From Paludibacterium yongneupense DSM 18731 (GTDB lineage: Bacteria > Pseudomonadota > Gammaproteobacteria > Burkholderiales > Chromobacteriaceae), in NCBI RefSeq assembly GCF_000422925.1, contig NZ_AUGZ01000005.1, positions 1-64,000 of the forward strand: a DNA stretch of 64,000 nucleotides, read 5' to 3'. Under the pieces are notes generated by a model. That model had not been told where the DNA came from. It worked only from the letters and a program-made list of their open reading frames with translations, and ran no database searches. Shown one piece after another: positions 1 through 9,231 of the stretch. Position 1 is the first letter of the stretch. Each line of letters opens with the position of its first letter. Made by a program: the position numbers and the translations under genes.

Positions 1-2
1 TT

Positions 3-79
3 GGAGTGGTAGTTCAGTTGGTTAGAATACCGGCCTGTCACGCCGGGGGTCGCGGGTTCGAGTCCCGTCCGCTCCGCCA
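3..79 (+). tRNA. tRNA-Asp (GTC anticodon)
   Basis: A 77-nt cloverleaf. The acceptor stem GGAGTGG pairs with CCGCTCC (one G-T wobble), followed by discriminator G and an encoded CCA. The T arm contains GGTTCGAGTCC, and the anticodon loop reads CTGTCAC, giving anticodon GTC for aspartate. It lies at the left window edge, so any upstream tRNAs of the same transcript are not visible. A strong hairpin with a T-run follows. Confidence 0.97.
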
Positions 80-96
80 AATTCGATTGTTCAAAC

Positions 97-122
97 AAAC
101 CCGTTTCGTGACGGGTTTTTTT
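97..122 (+). terminator. Rho-independent terminator of tRNA-Asp
   Basis: Inverted repeat AAACCCGT/ACGGGTTT around a 4-nt loop followed by an uninterrupted T-run. It sits 18 nt after the tRNA CCA end and 40 nt before the next start codon. Confidence 0.9.
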
Positions 123-160
123 GCGTCCGCCGTCCCTCCCCTCAGTCGGAGACACACCGC

Positions 161-1162
161 ATGGATATCACCCAGGCTCGCATCGACCGCTTGATCGTGC
201 ACCGCGTCGGCAACAAGGCGCGCGACGAGGCCCTGTTTCTGACCGAGGCCGACAGCGCGCTCGACACCGATGCTGCCGTCATGATTTTGCACGGCTATCT
301 GAAAGGCATCGTGGCCGAACGCCGCAAGTACCGCTTCCGTCACGACTCGGACATCAATCTGAATGAAGTCTTTCATTATTCGCGCCAGTTTTTCGGCGGC
401 CAATGCGATTTCATCGAATTATCGCAGCGCGTCGCCCGCCACCTGTATTCGAAAACCCAGCACCCCAATATCGGGGCCGGCGATTTATTCGTCATTCTGT
501 TTGCCGATCTCGACGGTCCGGGGTCGCGTGCCATCGGCATTTTCAAGTCCGAAGTGCGCGAAGAGTTTCTGACTCTGGATGAGAGCGGCGGCAGCTTCAA
601 GCTCGGGCATGCCTCGGGCATCAACCCGAAAATGATAGACAAGGGCGCCTTGCTGCTGGAAAGCGACAATCTCGTCTACGCGCTGGACCGTGCCGGACGC
701 GAAACCAAGTATTGGCAAGAGGATTTCCTGCAGGCCGAGCGCCTGCCCGATCCCGCCAGCAGCGGGCGCATGATGGCGCAGATACTGGAGTCGCTCGCGC
801 AGGACATCGAAGATCCGCTGTCCCAGCTCAAGTTCAAGGAAAACCTGCGCACCTTATGCGACAGCACGCCCGAATTGTCGACTTCGCAAGTCACGGCGCT
901 GGCCGACGACTATCTGGCGCCGCAGCATATCGCCGCGACGGTCAGCGAGGCCGCCGACCGCTCGGGCTTCGCCCTGGACCGGGAGGCGCGCCTGCCAAGC
1001 GAAGGACTGTATAAACGCATAGAGCGCAGTTTGAACAAGAGCACTCTCGGCCATGGCATCAGTTTGCTGTTGCCCTCGCAGTTCAGCCTGCAGCATATTC
1101 ATTCGCTCGACCAGGGCGAAGACGGCATGGTCCTGACGCTGACGCTGAAGCGGCGCGAGTAA
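161..1162 (+). CDS. yejK: Nucleoid-associated protein, YejK/NdpA family
   Basis: The 333-aa product matches the NdpA/YejK family (about 335 aa in E. coli), DNA-binding proteins found on the spermidine nucleoid. Recognisable parts are the N-terminal segment starting MDITQARIDRLIVHRVG, the central DLFVILFADLDG block, and IGIFKSEVREEFLTL. It is cytosolic with no signal peptide or membrane segment. The ATG at 161 is preceded by a GGAG-type ribosome binding site. It is monocistronic between the tRNA terminator and its own terminator at 1188. The family assignment is confident; its exact role in chromosome structure is poorly known even in model species. Confidence 0.9.
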   Translation: MDITQARIDRLIVHRVGNKARDEALFLTEADSALDTDAAVMILHGYLKGIVAERRKYRFRHDSDINLNEVFHYSRQFFGGQCDFIELSQRVARHLYSKTQHPNIGAGDLFVILFADLDGPGSRAIGIFKSEVREEFLTLDESGGSFKLGHASGINPKMIDKGALLLESDNLVYALDRAGRETKYWQEDFLQAERLPDPASSGRMMAQILESLAQDIEDPLSQLKFKENLRTLCDSTPELSTSQVTALADDYLAPQHIAATVSEAADRSGFALDREARLPSEGLYKRIERSLNKSTLGHGISLLLPSQFSLQHIHSLDQGEDGMVLTLTLKRRE

Positions 1163-1187
1163 GCCGTTCGCAGACATCCATTTGATT

Positions 1188-1217
1188 TGACGGCAAATTG
1201 GCGCCGTCATTTTTTTT
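1188..1217 (+). terminator. Rho-independent terminator after yejK
   Basis: TGACGGC pairs with GCCGTCA around an 8-nt loop and is followed by eight Ts. It separates yejK from the signalling operon beginning at 1315. Confidence 0.9.
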
Positions 1218-1314
1218 CTGTGCAATATAATAATCAATAAGGATACGCCTGATAAATTAGGTATTACACGCCACCGGCGCGCCCATCGTCAGGCACACGA
1301 AAGGCACGGACTTC

Positions 1315-4300
1315 ATGGATCGCACCACCGCTGGCATGCCTTTTCTTGCGACCTACCCCGCCGATCACAAGGGTCGGCGGCTGGCGGCCATTGTGGTTAC
1401 GATCTCGCTGGCCCTGTTTCTGGCCGCGGTCCCCTTTGCACGCGTGCAACTGCCGGCCGCCCCGGCCTTCATCCTGATCTATCAGTCCGCGCTGATCACC
1501 ACCGATCTGATCACCGCCATCCTGCTCTTCAGTCAGGCCGGCATACTCAAATCGGGTCCGCTGCGCGTGCTCGCCTGCGGCTACCTCTACACATCCAGCC
1601 TCGCCGCCCTGCATGTATTGAGCTTTCCCGGCGTCTTTGCGCAGACGGGACTGATCGGAGGCGGAAAGCAAACCACAGCCTGGCTGTATATGTTCTGGCA
1701 CGCCGGCTTCCCGCTGTATGTCATGACCTACGCACGCTTGAGAGCGGGCGCGGGGCGCGCACGGATGTGGACGCACTCCTCGCCGCCGCTGGCCGCGGCG
1801 ACCCTGCTCTTCGCCGCCTCGTTCGCGCTGCTTGCAACGCACAGCGATGCGCTGCTGCCTCCCTTGATGCTTGGCAACCATTATTTCCTCGCCGAGACGA
1901 TCGCCTCGGCCTGCGTCGTGATCGCCTCGCTGTTCGCCTTGCTCATGCTCGCGCTGCGGCGCGACAAGTCGGTGCTCGACATCTGGCTGATGGTGGTCTG
2001 TTCGGCCTGGGCCTTCGACTCGTCCTTGTCTGCGCTGCTCAATGCCGGGCGTTTCGACCTTGGCTTCTACCTGGGGCGCGGCTATGGCATGGTGGCGGCG
2101 ACCTTCGTTCTACTGATGATCCTGCTGGAAAACAACACACTGTACACGCGCCTGGTGCAGCTACACATAAGCGAACAGCGCAAGACAGAAGAACTCACGC
2201 GCGCCCGCGACCAGCAGGCGCTTGCGCGCGATGCCGCCGAAGCATCCAACCGCACCAAGAGCGAGTTCCTGGCCAATATGAGTCACGAGATCCGCACTCC
2301 CATGAATGCGGTGCTCGGGCTCGCCTATCTGATCGAGCAGCGCCCCCTCGATGCCGAAAGTCTGAGTCTGGTGCGCAAGATCAGAAACGCCGGCAATCTG
2401 CTGCAAGCCATCATCAATGACATTCTGGACTTTTCCAAAATCGAGGCCGGGCGCCTGGAAATCGAGAACGCCCCATTCTGCCTGGCCGATGTCCTGAGTA
2501 ATCTGGCCACCATCATGGCCAATAATGTCGGCGAAAAGGCGGTCGAACTCGCAATCTCGCCCCCGCCCGAGAACGCGCAGTATTTGATCGGCGACGCACT
2601 GCGGCTGGGCCAGGTCTTGATCAACCTGACCAGCAATGCGATCAAGTTCACGGAACGCGGCGCCGTCACCGTGGACGTACAAGAACAGGAGCAAGACGGC
2701 CATAGCCTGCTGCGCTTCACGATCAAGGACACGGGAATAGGAATAAGCAAAGAGCAGCAGGCGCATATTTTTTCGGCCTTCACCCAAGCCGACAGTTCGA
2801 CTACGCGCCGCTTCGGCGGCAGCGGGCTCGGATTGGCCATCAGTCGGCAGCTGGTTGCAGGCATGGGCGGCGAAATCGGGGTCGAAAGCAGCCCGGGGCA
2901 AGGCAGCGAGTTCTGGTTCACCGTGAAATTGCAGCGCGCCCCTCCGCCGCGTTACGCTGCGCCACACCTGGTCGGTCTGCGCATACTGATTGCCTCTTCC
3001 AGCGCCATGCTGCGCGACAATCTGGCACAGACGGCACGCGCGCTGGGCTGGCACCCCACGACGGTGGATTCCGACCATCTGGCGGTCGATTACGTGCACG
3101 ACAGTCTCGAACGGCATCATGGCTACGATGTCGTGGTACTCGACTGGCAGATGCCGTGGATGGACGGGCTGGCCGCGGCCCTGGAAATACGCCGCGCCGA
3201 TCTCCACCATGGCGCCCTGCCGACCACCATCATCTTGTGCAGCGCCTTTGCCCGCGAAGAATTGCTGAGGCGGCCGGGAAGCGAAGCGCTGCACACGATA
3301 CTGAACAAGCCGGTCACCGGGTCCACCCTGTACGATGCCGTCGCCGCCGCACGGATGGGGACAAACAGCGACCGGTCCAGCGTCAGGCTCCCGCGTCTGC
3401 CCGGCATCCGCATCCTGGTCGTGGACGACAGCGAGATCAACCGCGAAGTCGCACAACGCATACTGGAGGGCGAAGGTGCGCAGGTCTCGCTCGCCAGCAA
3501 CGGCAAAGCCGCCATCGACGGCCTTCTGGCCGCGCCCGGCACGATCGATTTGGTGCTGATGGATGCCCAGATGCCGGTCATGGACGGCTACGAAGCAACG
3601 CGCGCCATTCGCCGACATCCGATTCTGGCGGATTTGCCGGTGGTCGCACTGACGGCAGGCGCCTTTCGCGAACAACAGGAGCAGGCGCGCGCGGCAGGCA
3701 TGGACGATTTTGTCGCCAAACCCTTCTCGGTCGAGCAACTATTGCAAACCATATTGCGCCTGACCGGCCGGGTGCAGCCGGCGGCCAGTGGCGCCCGGCA
3801 GTCCCCCGCCCCCGAACAGGTTCCGCCGGCTCCTGGCCTGGCCCTGCCCGGCATCGATCAGGAGCAAGGCCTGCGTGCATGGCGCGACATCGAGGTCTAC
3901 CACCGCTTCCTGCAAAAATTTGCTGCCGATTACGCGGACAGTGCGCAGACCCTGGATACGCTACAGCAGCAGGGCGATGTCGCCGCCGCCCGCGCACTGG
4001 CGCACAAACTCAAGGGGGCCGCCGGCAACCTGGCACTGAACGCGGTGGCGCAAGCCGCGGGAGAACTGGAGCTCGCGTTCGGGCGCGGCGAAGCGACCGA
4101 GACACCGTCATGGACACTGGCGGCGGCGCTGGCCGAAGTTTGCGACAGCATCGCCCGACTGTCGGGGCAAGCCGAAGCCCCGCCGCCCCCCGCCGTCACG
4201 ACGCCACCGCTGGCGAACTTGCTGCGCGACTTGCAAACGGCCCTCGACAGCGACAGCCCGGAGCGGATCGATCCGGCGCTGGCGCCGTTGCATGCCGTTC

Positions 4301-4428
4301 TTGCCCCCGCTTCGCTGGCAAGCCTCCGCAGCCGCATCGACAATTTCGACTACCGCGGCGCCGAAGCCGTCGTGGCCGCTCTGATCGAAGGTCTCGATCC
4401 GGAACACGGAAAGGTAGGGGGAACATGA
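1315..4428 (+). CDS. MASE4-type hybrid histidine kinase with two REC domains and HPt
   Basis: 1037-aa membrane-bound multistep phosphorelay kinase. Residues 1 to about 285 are hydrophobic and resemble the MASE4 sensor, with a conserved FPG/QT/WLY pattern. A short coiled coil leads to HisKA with phospho-acceptor His324 in MSHEIRTPMN. HATPase_c follows, with NLTSNAIKF and the G-boxes DTGIGI and GGSGLGLAI. The first receiver keeps Asp610, but its acidic pair is replaced by IASSSA, so it may be a pseudo-receiver. The second receiver is canonical (VVDDSEINR, Asp750). A C-terminal HPt domain carries His897 in LAHKLKGAAGN. Its stop overlaps the next start by 4 bp (ATGA), so it is co-translated with a REC-HD-GYP protein that is the likely phosphorelay output. 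The sensed signal is unknown. Confidence 0.92.
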   Translation: MDRTTAGMPFLATYPADHKGRRLAAIVVTISLALFLAAVPFARVQLPAAPAFILIYQSALITTDLITAILLFSQAGILKSGPLRVLACGYLYTSSLAALHVLSFPGVFAQTGLIGGGKQTTAWLYMFWHAGFPLYVMTYARLRAGAGRARMWTHSSPPLAAATLLFAASFALLATHSDALLPPLMLGNHYFLAETIASACVVIASLFALLMLALRRDKSVLDIWLMVVCSAWAFDSSLSALLNAGRFDLGFYLGRGYGMVAATFVLLMILLENNTLYTRLVQLHISEQRKTEELTRARDQQALARDAAEASNRTKSEFLANMSHEIRTPMNAVLGLAYLIEQRPLDAESLSLVRKIRNAGNLLQAIINDILDFSKIEAGRLEIENAPFCLADVLSNLATIMANNVGEKAVELAISPPPENAQYLIGDALRLGQVLINLTSNAIKFTERGAVTVDVQEQEQDGHSLLRFTIKDTGIGISKEQQAHIFSAFTQADSSTTRRFGGSGLGLAISRQLVAGMGGEIGVESSPGQGSEFWFTVKLQRAPPPRYAAPHLVGLRILIASSSAMLRDNLAQTARALGWHPTTVDSDHLAVDYVHDSLERHHGYDVVVLDWQMPWMDGLAAALEIRRADLHHGALPTTIILCSAFAREELLRRPGSEALHTILNKPVTGSTLYDAVAAARMGTNSDRSSVRLPRLPGIRILVVDDSEINREVAQRILEGEGAQVSLASNGKAAIDGLLAAPGTIDLVLMDAQMPVMDGYEATRAIRRHPILADLPVVALTAGAFREQQEQARAAGMDDFVAKPFSVEQLLQTILRLTGRVQPAASGARQSPAPEQVPPAPGLALPGIDQEQGLRAWRDIEVYHRFLQKFAADYADSAQTLDTLQQQGDVAAARALAHKLKGAAGNLALNAVAQAAGELELAFGRGEATETPSWTLAAALAEVCDSIARLSGQAEAPPPPAVTTPPLANLLRDLQTALDSDSPERIDPALAPLHAVLAPASLASLRSRIDNFDYRGAEAVVAALIEGLDPEHGKVGGT

Positions 4429-5408
4429 TCCACGGCCCGATACTTCTCGTCGATGATGAACCCAATAATCTGGCGCTATTGCGCCAGATACTCGGCGACC
4501 ACTATCCGCTCGTCTTTGCCCGCAACGGCATGGATGCGCTGGCGGCAGCGGCCAAGCATCGCCCCGCACTGATATTGCTCGACATCCAGATGCCCGACAT
4601 GAACGGTTTCGATGTATGTCGCCGCTTGAAGAGCGATCCGCAAACCGAAGCCACACCCGTCATTTTCATCAGCTCGATGGCGGAAGTCGGCGACGAAACA
4701 GCTGGATTCGCTGCGGGTTGCGTCGACTATATCGTCAAGCCGGTGTCGCCCGCGCTCGTCCTCGCCCGCGTACGTACCCATTTGTCGCTGGTCAGGGCGA
4801 CCGAGCTCGAACAGAGCCATCGTGACGCGATTCATATGCTTGGTGTCGCCGGCCACTATAACGACAACGACACAGGCATGCATATCTGGCGCATGGCCGC
4901 TTACTCGCGCGCGCTGGCCGAAGCCACGGGCTGGCGCACGGAGGACGCCATTCTACTGGAGCTGGCGGCGCCCATGCACGACACGGGCAAGCTGGGCACA
5001 CCGGACGCCATATTGCGCAAACCTGGCCCCTTGACGGAGTGCGAGTGGGACGTCATGCGCATGCACTCCCGCATCGGCTACGATATTCTGGCGCAAAGCT
5101 CGGCCCCTGTGTTCCGGCTGGCCGCCACCGTCGCGCTCCACCACCACGAAAAATGGAACGGCAGCGGCTACCCGGCAGGGCTCGCCGGGGGGGCGATCCC
5201 CGAGTCGGCGCGCATTGTCGCCATCGCCGACGTCTTCGACGCATTGACGATGAAACGGCCTTACAAGGACGCCTGGCCGCTGGAAAAAGTCTGGGACACC
5301 ATCGCCGCCGGTGCCGGCCTCCACTTCGAACCGCGACTGGTCGAGCACTTCATGGCCATACAGCCGCTCATCCTGGAAATCAAACAGCGCTGGGACCGCC
5401 TCGAGTAG
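4425..5408 (+). CDS. Response regulator with HD-GYP domain (putative c-di-GMP phosphodiesterase)
   Basis: 327 aa, RpfG-like. An N-terminal receiver contains LLVDDEPNN and phospho-acceptor Asp53 in LLDIQMPDMNG, with the conserved Lys in IVKPVSP. A C-terminal HD-GYP domain contains His185-Asp186 in MHDTGK, the HHHEKWNGSGYP motif near 239-250, and IADVFDALT. HD-GYP proteins hydrolyse c-di-GMP to pGpG or GMP; all catalytic motifs seen here are intact. It overlaps the upstream hybrid kinase by 4 bp, which strongly implies the kinase controls it. The target process (biofilm, motility or virulence) cannot be read from the sequence. Confidence 0.93.
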   Translation: MIHGPILLVDDEPNNLALLRQILGDHYPLVFARNGMDALAAAAKHRPALILLDIQMPDMNGFDVCRRLKSDPQTEATPVIFISSMAEVGDETAGFAAGCVDYIVKPVSPALVLARVRTHLSLVRATELEQSHRDAIHMLGVAGHYNDNDTGMHIWRMAAYSRALAEATGWRTEDAILLELAAPMHDTGKLGTPDAILRKPGPLTECEWDVMRMHSRIGYDILAQSSAPVFRLAATVALHHHEKWNGSGYPAGLAGGAIPESARIVAIADVFDALTMKRPYKDAWPLEKVWDTIAAGAGLHFEPRLVEHFMAIQPLILEIKQRWDRLE

Positions 5409-5415
5409 CGGCCTC

Positions 5416-5907
5416 TCAGCGCAGACGGCGCATTTGCAACAGCACAAAGGCGATGACGGCAATGAAGAACATCAACACCCAGAACGGCAGCGCCATGCCG
5501 AGAAACGTCCAGTCGACTACCGCGCACTCGCCGCTGCCCTTGAAAACATTGACGACCACATCGTGCAAGGGAAAGGCGCCAAGCATGTATTCGAGCCCCG
5601 GGCCGCAGGATGGAACCTGATCGGCCGGCAAACTCTGCAGCCACAGCTGGCGTAAAGACACGCTGCCGCCGGCCAGCGCGGCCAGGACGATCAAGCCGTC
5701 CGCCACTTTCGCAGCGCCGCGCGCCGGGTTGAGCAGAGCGGCCAGCAAGGCCAGCAGGCCGACCATGATCACGCCTACGCGTTGAAAGATGCACAGCGGG
5801 CACGGCTCCAGACCTTGCACATGCTGCAGATACAAGGCCGCCCCCATCGCACCGGCACACGCGGCCGCAATCAGAAAATAGCCTTGTCGTCGGCTCGGAA
5901 ATCGCAT
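5416..5907 (-). CDS. dsbB: Disulfide bond formation protein DsbB
   Basis: 163-aa inner-membrane quinone reductase that reoxidises DsbA. Four transmembrane helices are visible. The first periplasmic loop carries the Cys36-Pro-Leu-Cys39 pair after GLEP, and the second carries Cys101 and Cys128. The start at 5907 (MRFPSRRQ) is chosen over upstream in-frame codons because AAGGAG sits at ideal spacing before it. It is convergent with the HD-GYP gene, only 7 bp apart. Its length is normal for the family. Confidence 0.93.
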   Translation of the reverse strand: MRFPSRRQGYFLIAAACAGAMGAALYLQHVQGLEPCPLCIFQRVGVIMVGLLALLAALLNPARGAAKVADGLIVLAALAGGSVSLRQLWLQSLPADQVPSCGPGLEYMLGAFPLHDVVVNVFKGSGECAVVDWTFLGMALPFWVLMFFIAVIAFVLLQMRRLR

Positions 5908-5957
5908 GTCGCTCCTTTCGTTCAAATCGGGTAAATCTAGTAGAAACCGGTATGCGC

Positions 5958-7097
5958 TCAAAGTTCCAGGAACGCGCGGATGCGCTCTCCCTGGTCCATC
6001 GCATCGCGGAAGCCCAGCGCAATGAGCTCGCGGCAGTAGCCGGGTTCGAACAGCAGATAGCTGGCCAGCGCCGAGCCGCGGCGATTGGTGCCGCCGGCCC
6101 CGTGCAGGATAAAGCGCAACACGGGCGGAAACAAGCGGAGATGGCGAAAGGCGATCGACTCCAGCGAGCGGCTGGGGTTCAAGGTCAGAACATCCACTCG
6201 CCGCAGATGGCTCTCCCCGACCTCGGCGCGCGCGCGACCGCTCCCGGCGAGGGTTTCGTTGATCCGCTCCAGACGCTCGAGGTCGAGCGCCAGGCTGTCC
6301 AGAAAGACACTATTGAGCAAATGGCCGAGCATTTGCGCCGGCGTCGGGTAGCGGTCGGAGAATCGCCTCTCTTCCTTGCTCGTGCGCTGGTTGCCAAGGC
6401 CGATGATGAATAGCTTGTCGGCCCCGAGATGCAGCGGCGGCGACAGCGGCGACAATTGGCGCACCGCCCCGTCGCAATAAAAACGCTGCGCCACGTCGAC
6501 GGCGGGAAACAACAGCGGAATCGCACAGCTGGCCATCAGGTGATCGATGCCGAGCCGGTCGCGCACCCCTTGCCGCAGTTGCCGCGACCAGCCGTCCAGT
6601 TCCGGCCGCCCCTGGAAGAACGACACCGACAATCCGGTGCTATAGCAGGACGCGGTCAGGGCGAGAGCGTCGAGGGCTCCGGCTTGCAGCGCGAGGTCAA
6701 TATCCGCCAGCGCCACCGTGCGTTCGAGAAAATCGCGCAACGGCGCGTTATCGAGCACACTGGGCGGGTTTTTCCACAGTCTGCCGCCGCTGAGCAGCGC
6801 CACGCCGAAATGGAGAAACGTCTTGAGAAAATAGGCGGGGCTCGATCGATAAACGTCCGAAATGTGCAACTGGCGCCAGGAGCGGGCCAGATCGACCGTG
6901 GCGGCGCGAAAATCACGGGCCCCGGCAGCCAGTCCGGCGGCATTGATGGCGCCGCCCGACGTGCCGCTGATAATGGCAAAGGGATTGCGGTGCGGATCGG
7001 GCAGCAGGCGCGCCACGGCAAGCAGTACGCCGACCTGATAGGCGGCGCGCGCCCCGCCTCCGGCCAGCACCAGTCCGATCTTAGTCTCGGCCGCCAT
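5958..7097 (-). CDS. Patatin-like phospholipase (cytosolic, RssA-like)
   Basis: 379 aa. The N-terminal patatin fold has the oxyanion segment LAGGGARAAYQVGVL, the nucleophile elbow GTSGG with Ser47, and the dyad Asp in CDGAVRQ near residue 202. There is no signal peptide, unlike the exported patatin at 14745-16964. A C-terminal extension of about 150 residues is typical of this branch. AAGGAAAC precedes the ATG. It is presumably an acyl hydrolase or lysophospholipase, with substrate unknown. It is transcribed toward dsbB and separated from it by 50 bp. Confidence 0.88.
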   Translation of the reverse strand: MAAETKIGLVLAGGGARAAYQVGVLLAVARLLPDPHRNPFAIISGTSGGAINAAGLAAGARDFRAATVDLARSWRQLHISDVYRSSPAYFLKTFLHFGVALLSGGRLWKNPPSVLDNAPLRDFLERTVALADIDLALQAGALDALALTASCYSTGLSVSFFQGRPELDGWSRQLRQGVRDRLGIDHLMASCAIPLLFPAVDVAQRFYCDGAVRQLSPLSPPLHLGADKLFIIGLGNQRTSKEERRFSDRYPTPAQMLGHLLNSVFLDSLALDLERLERINETLAGSGRARAEVGESHLRRVDVLTLNPSRSLESIAFRHLRLFPPVLRFILHGAGGTNRRGSALASYLLFEPGYCRELIALGFRDAMDQGERIRAFLEL

Positions 7098-7250
7098 GTT
7101 TCCTTTCGCGCATTCCGCTCGCTCCCTGCGGCAGCGGGTCCTTGCCGGGCGGGTGCCGGACAGGACCCGTAGCGCAGAGACCCGACGTGGCGGCGGCCCC
7201 TCGGCCGCCAGCCTCCAGATGAACAGAACAGCCGGTGCCGGCGAGCGGAC

Positions 7251-8594
7251 TCAGGCCTCGCCCGCAACCATCAGTGCATCCACCCAGACCGAACCGATAT
7301 GGGTCGCGCCACGGACCTGGGTATCGTTACCGATGGCGACGATACCCTTGAATAGCGCGTTCAGATGGCCGGCGATGGTGATTTCTTCGACCGGGAAGGC
7401 TATCTCGCCATTCTCCACCCAGAAACCGGCCGCACCACGCGAATAGTCGCCGGTAACGGTATTGACGCCCTGCCCCATCACCTCGGTCACCAGCAGGCCG
7501 CTGCCCATCCCGGCCAGCATCTGGGCGAGCGTATGGCCGGTGGAATGCACCATGAGGTTATGCGCGCCACCGGCGTTGCCGGTGGTCTTCATGCCGAGTT
7601 TGCGCGCCGAGTAGCTGCCCAGCATATAGCCGTTGAGCACGCCGGCGTCGACCAGGCGCCGCCCGCGGGTCGCGACGCCCTCGTTGTCGAAGGCGCTGCT
7701 GGCCAGCCCGCGCGGCAGGAACGGATCTTCGTCTATCGTTACGATGGGCGAGAAAATCGTCTTGCCGAGCGAATCGAGCAAGAAGCTGCTCTGGCGGTAC
7801 AGGCTGCCGCCGCTGATGGCCGATACCAGATGGCCGATCAGGGACGAAGCGACATTGGCCTCGAAAATCACGGGATAGCTGCCGGTCTTGATGCGGCGGC
7901 CACCGAGGCGGCGCACCGCGCGCTCGCCTGCGATACGCCCCACCGTTTCCGCATCGAGCAGATCATCAGGATGCCGCGCGGCGCTATACCAATAATCGCG
8001 CTGCATCGCCGTGCCGTCGTCAGCCACCACCGCCGCCGAAACGCTATGTCGCGAGCTGGCGAATCCGCCGAGGAAACCGTTGCTGTTGCCGTAGATGAAT
8101 TGACTGGCCTGAGCCGAAACGGTCGCGCCTTCGGAGTTCGAAATGCGCGCATCGACGCCGCGCGCGGCGCGCTCGCAGCGGCAGGCGATCGCGATGGCGT
8201 CTTCTACCGACAGGTTCCAGGCGTGATAGAGATCGAGATCCGGGCAATCGCGGGCCAACAATTCGGGTTCGGCCAGGCCCGAACAATCGTCGGGAGCGGT
8301 GTAACGCGCGATGTTGACGGCGGCGGCCACGGTGTCCACCAGTGCGGAGTCCGAAAAATCGGACGTGCTTGCATGCCCTTTTTTCTGTCCGAAATAGACA
8401 GTGACGCCAATGCCCTTGTCCTGGTTGTATTCGATGGTTTCCACTTGCTCCAGGCGCACGGAAACCGACTGACCCAAGCCTTCCGACACATCGACCTCGC
8501 TGGCCGTGGCACCGCTGCTCTTCGCCAGATCCAGCACCCGGGCCGCCAGAGTCTCCAGCGTTGAAACGCTATAACTGAAAGTATTCGCTGACAT
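7251..8594 (-). CDS. pmbA: Metalloprotease PmbA (TldE)
   Basis: 447 aa, full length for the TldE/PmbA subunit of the TldD-TldE peptidase. In E. coli this complex matures microcin B17 and degrades CcdA and other small unfolded peptides. Family signatures include VSVRLEQVETIEYNQDKG near the N terminus, the GNAGGAHNLMV stretch and GQGVNTVTGDYSRGAAG. The TldD partner is not in the window. It is divergent from yjgA, an arrangement conserved in many proteobacteria. GTGAGG precedes the ATG. Confidence 0.95.
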   Translation of the reverse strand: MSANTFSYSVSTLETLAARVLDLAKSSGATASEVDVSEGLGQSVSVRLEQVETIEYNQDKGIGVTVYFGQKKGHASTSDFSDSALVDTVAAAVNIARYTAPDDCSGLAEPELLARDCPDLDLYHAWNLSVEDAIAIACRCERAARGVDARISNSEGATVSAQASQFIYGNSNGFLGGFASSRHSVSAAVVADDGTAMQRDYWYSAARHPDDLLDAETVGRIAGERAVRRLGGRRIKTGSYPVIFEANVASSLIGHLVSAISGGSLYRQSSFLLDSLGKTIFSPIVTIDEDPFLPRGLASSAFDNEGVATRGRRLVDAGVLNGYMLGSYSARKLGMKTTGNAGGAHNLMVHSTGHTLAQMLAGMGSGLLVTEVMGQGVNTVTGDYSRGAAGFWVENGEIAFPVEEITIAGHLNALFKGIVAIGNDTQVRGATHIGSVWVDALMVAGEA

Positions 8595-8686
8595 CGTGCC
8601 TCACGCTTTGGTGTTAAACACCCGGACTAATATTCGGGCTTTTCCGGTATCATACCAGCGTTGGAAACGAGATGAGACCGAGAGCA

Positions 8687-9226
8687 ATGACGGATTACAC
8701 ACAAGATAGCCCAGACGACGAAATTATCAGCAAATCGCAACGCAAAAGAGATATGGATTCGCTGCAGGATCTGGGCAAGGAACTGGTCGAACTCCCCAAT
8801 GACAAACTCAAGCGCATGGAGCTGCCCGAGGATCTGCTGACCGCCCTCCTCGACCATAAGCGTTTCACCTCGCACGGAGCGAAAAAGCGGCAGGAGCAAT
8901 ATATCGGCAAGCTGATGCGCGATGTCGACCCCGAACCTATCAGGCGGCAGGTCGCCGTCATCAAAGGGGATTCGGCCGAACATAATGCCTGGCTGCATCT
9001 GGTCGAACGCCTGCGCGAGCGGCTGCTCGCCGACGACGCGGCGCTTGCACCCTTCCTCGTCGACTACCCGGCGACCGACGTGCAGACCCTGCGTACGCAG
9101 ATTCGCAACGCGCGCAAGGAACAACTGGAGAGCAAGCCCCCGAAGAATTTCCGCCTGCTGTTCCAGACATTGAAAGGCATCATTCCGGAACCCGGCCATT
9201 CCGCACCGGAAGAGGAACAGGAGTAA
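8687..9226 (+). CDS. yjgA: Ribosome biogenesis factor YjgA/DarP (DUF615)
   Basis: 179 aa from this start; an in-frame ATG at 8672 would add five residues, and I could not decide between them from the ribosome binding sites. The sequence contains the family hallmarks DDEIISKSQRKRDM and IRNARKEQ...KPPK. YjgA associates with late 50S assembly intermediates in E. coli. It is an acidic and basic charged cytosolic protein with no membrane segment. It is divergent from pmbA and followed by mog after 5 bp, so likely cotranscribed with it. Confidence 0.93.
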   Translation: MTDYTQDSPDDEIISKSQRKRDMDSLQDLGKELVELPNDKLKRMELPEDLLTALLDHKRFTSHGAKKRQEQYIGKLMRDVDPEPIRRQVAVIKGDSAEHNAWLHLVERLRERLLADDAALAPFLVDYPATDVQTLRTQIRNARKEQLESKPPKNFRLLFQTLKGIIPEPGHSAPEEEQE

Positions 9227-9231
9227 ACACC

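Noticed and set aside
2161-3738. 525-codon open frame on the minus strand inside the hybrid kinase gene
   Set aside because: It is a codon-bias shadow of a clearly coding plus-strand gene with all kinase motifs; its translation has no recognisable domain.
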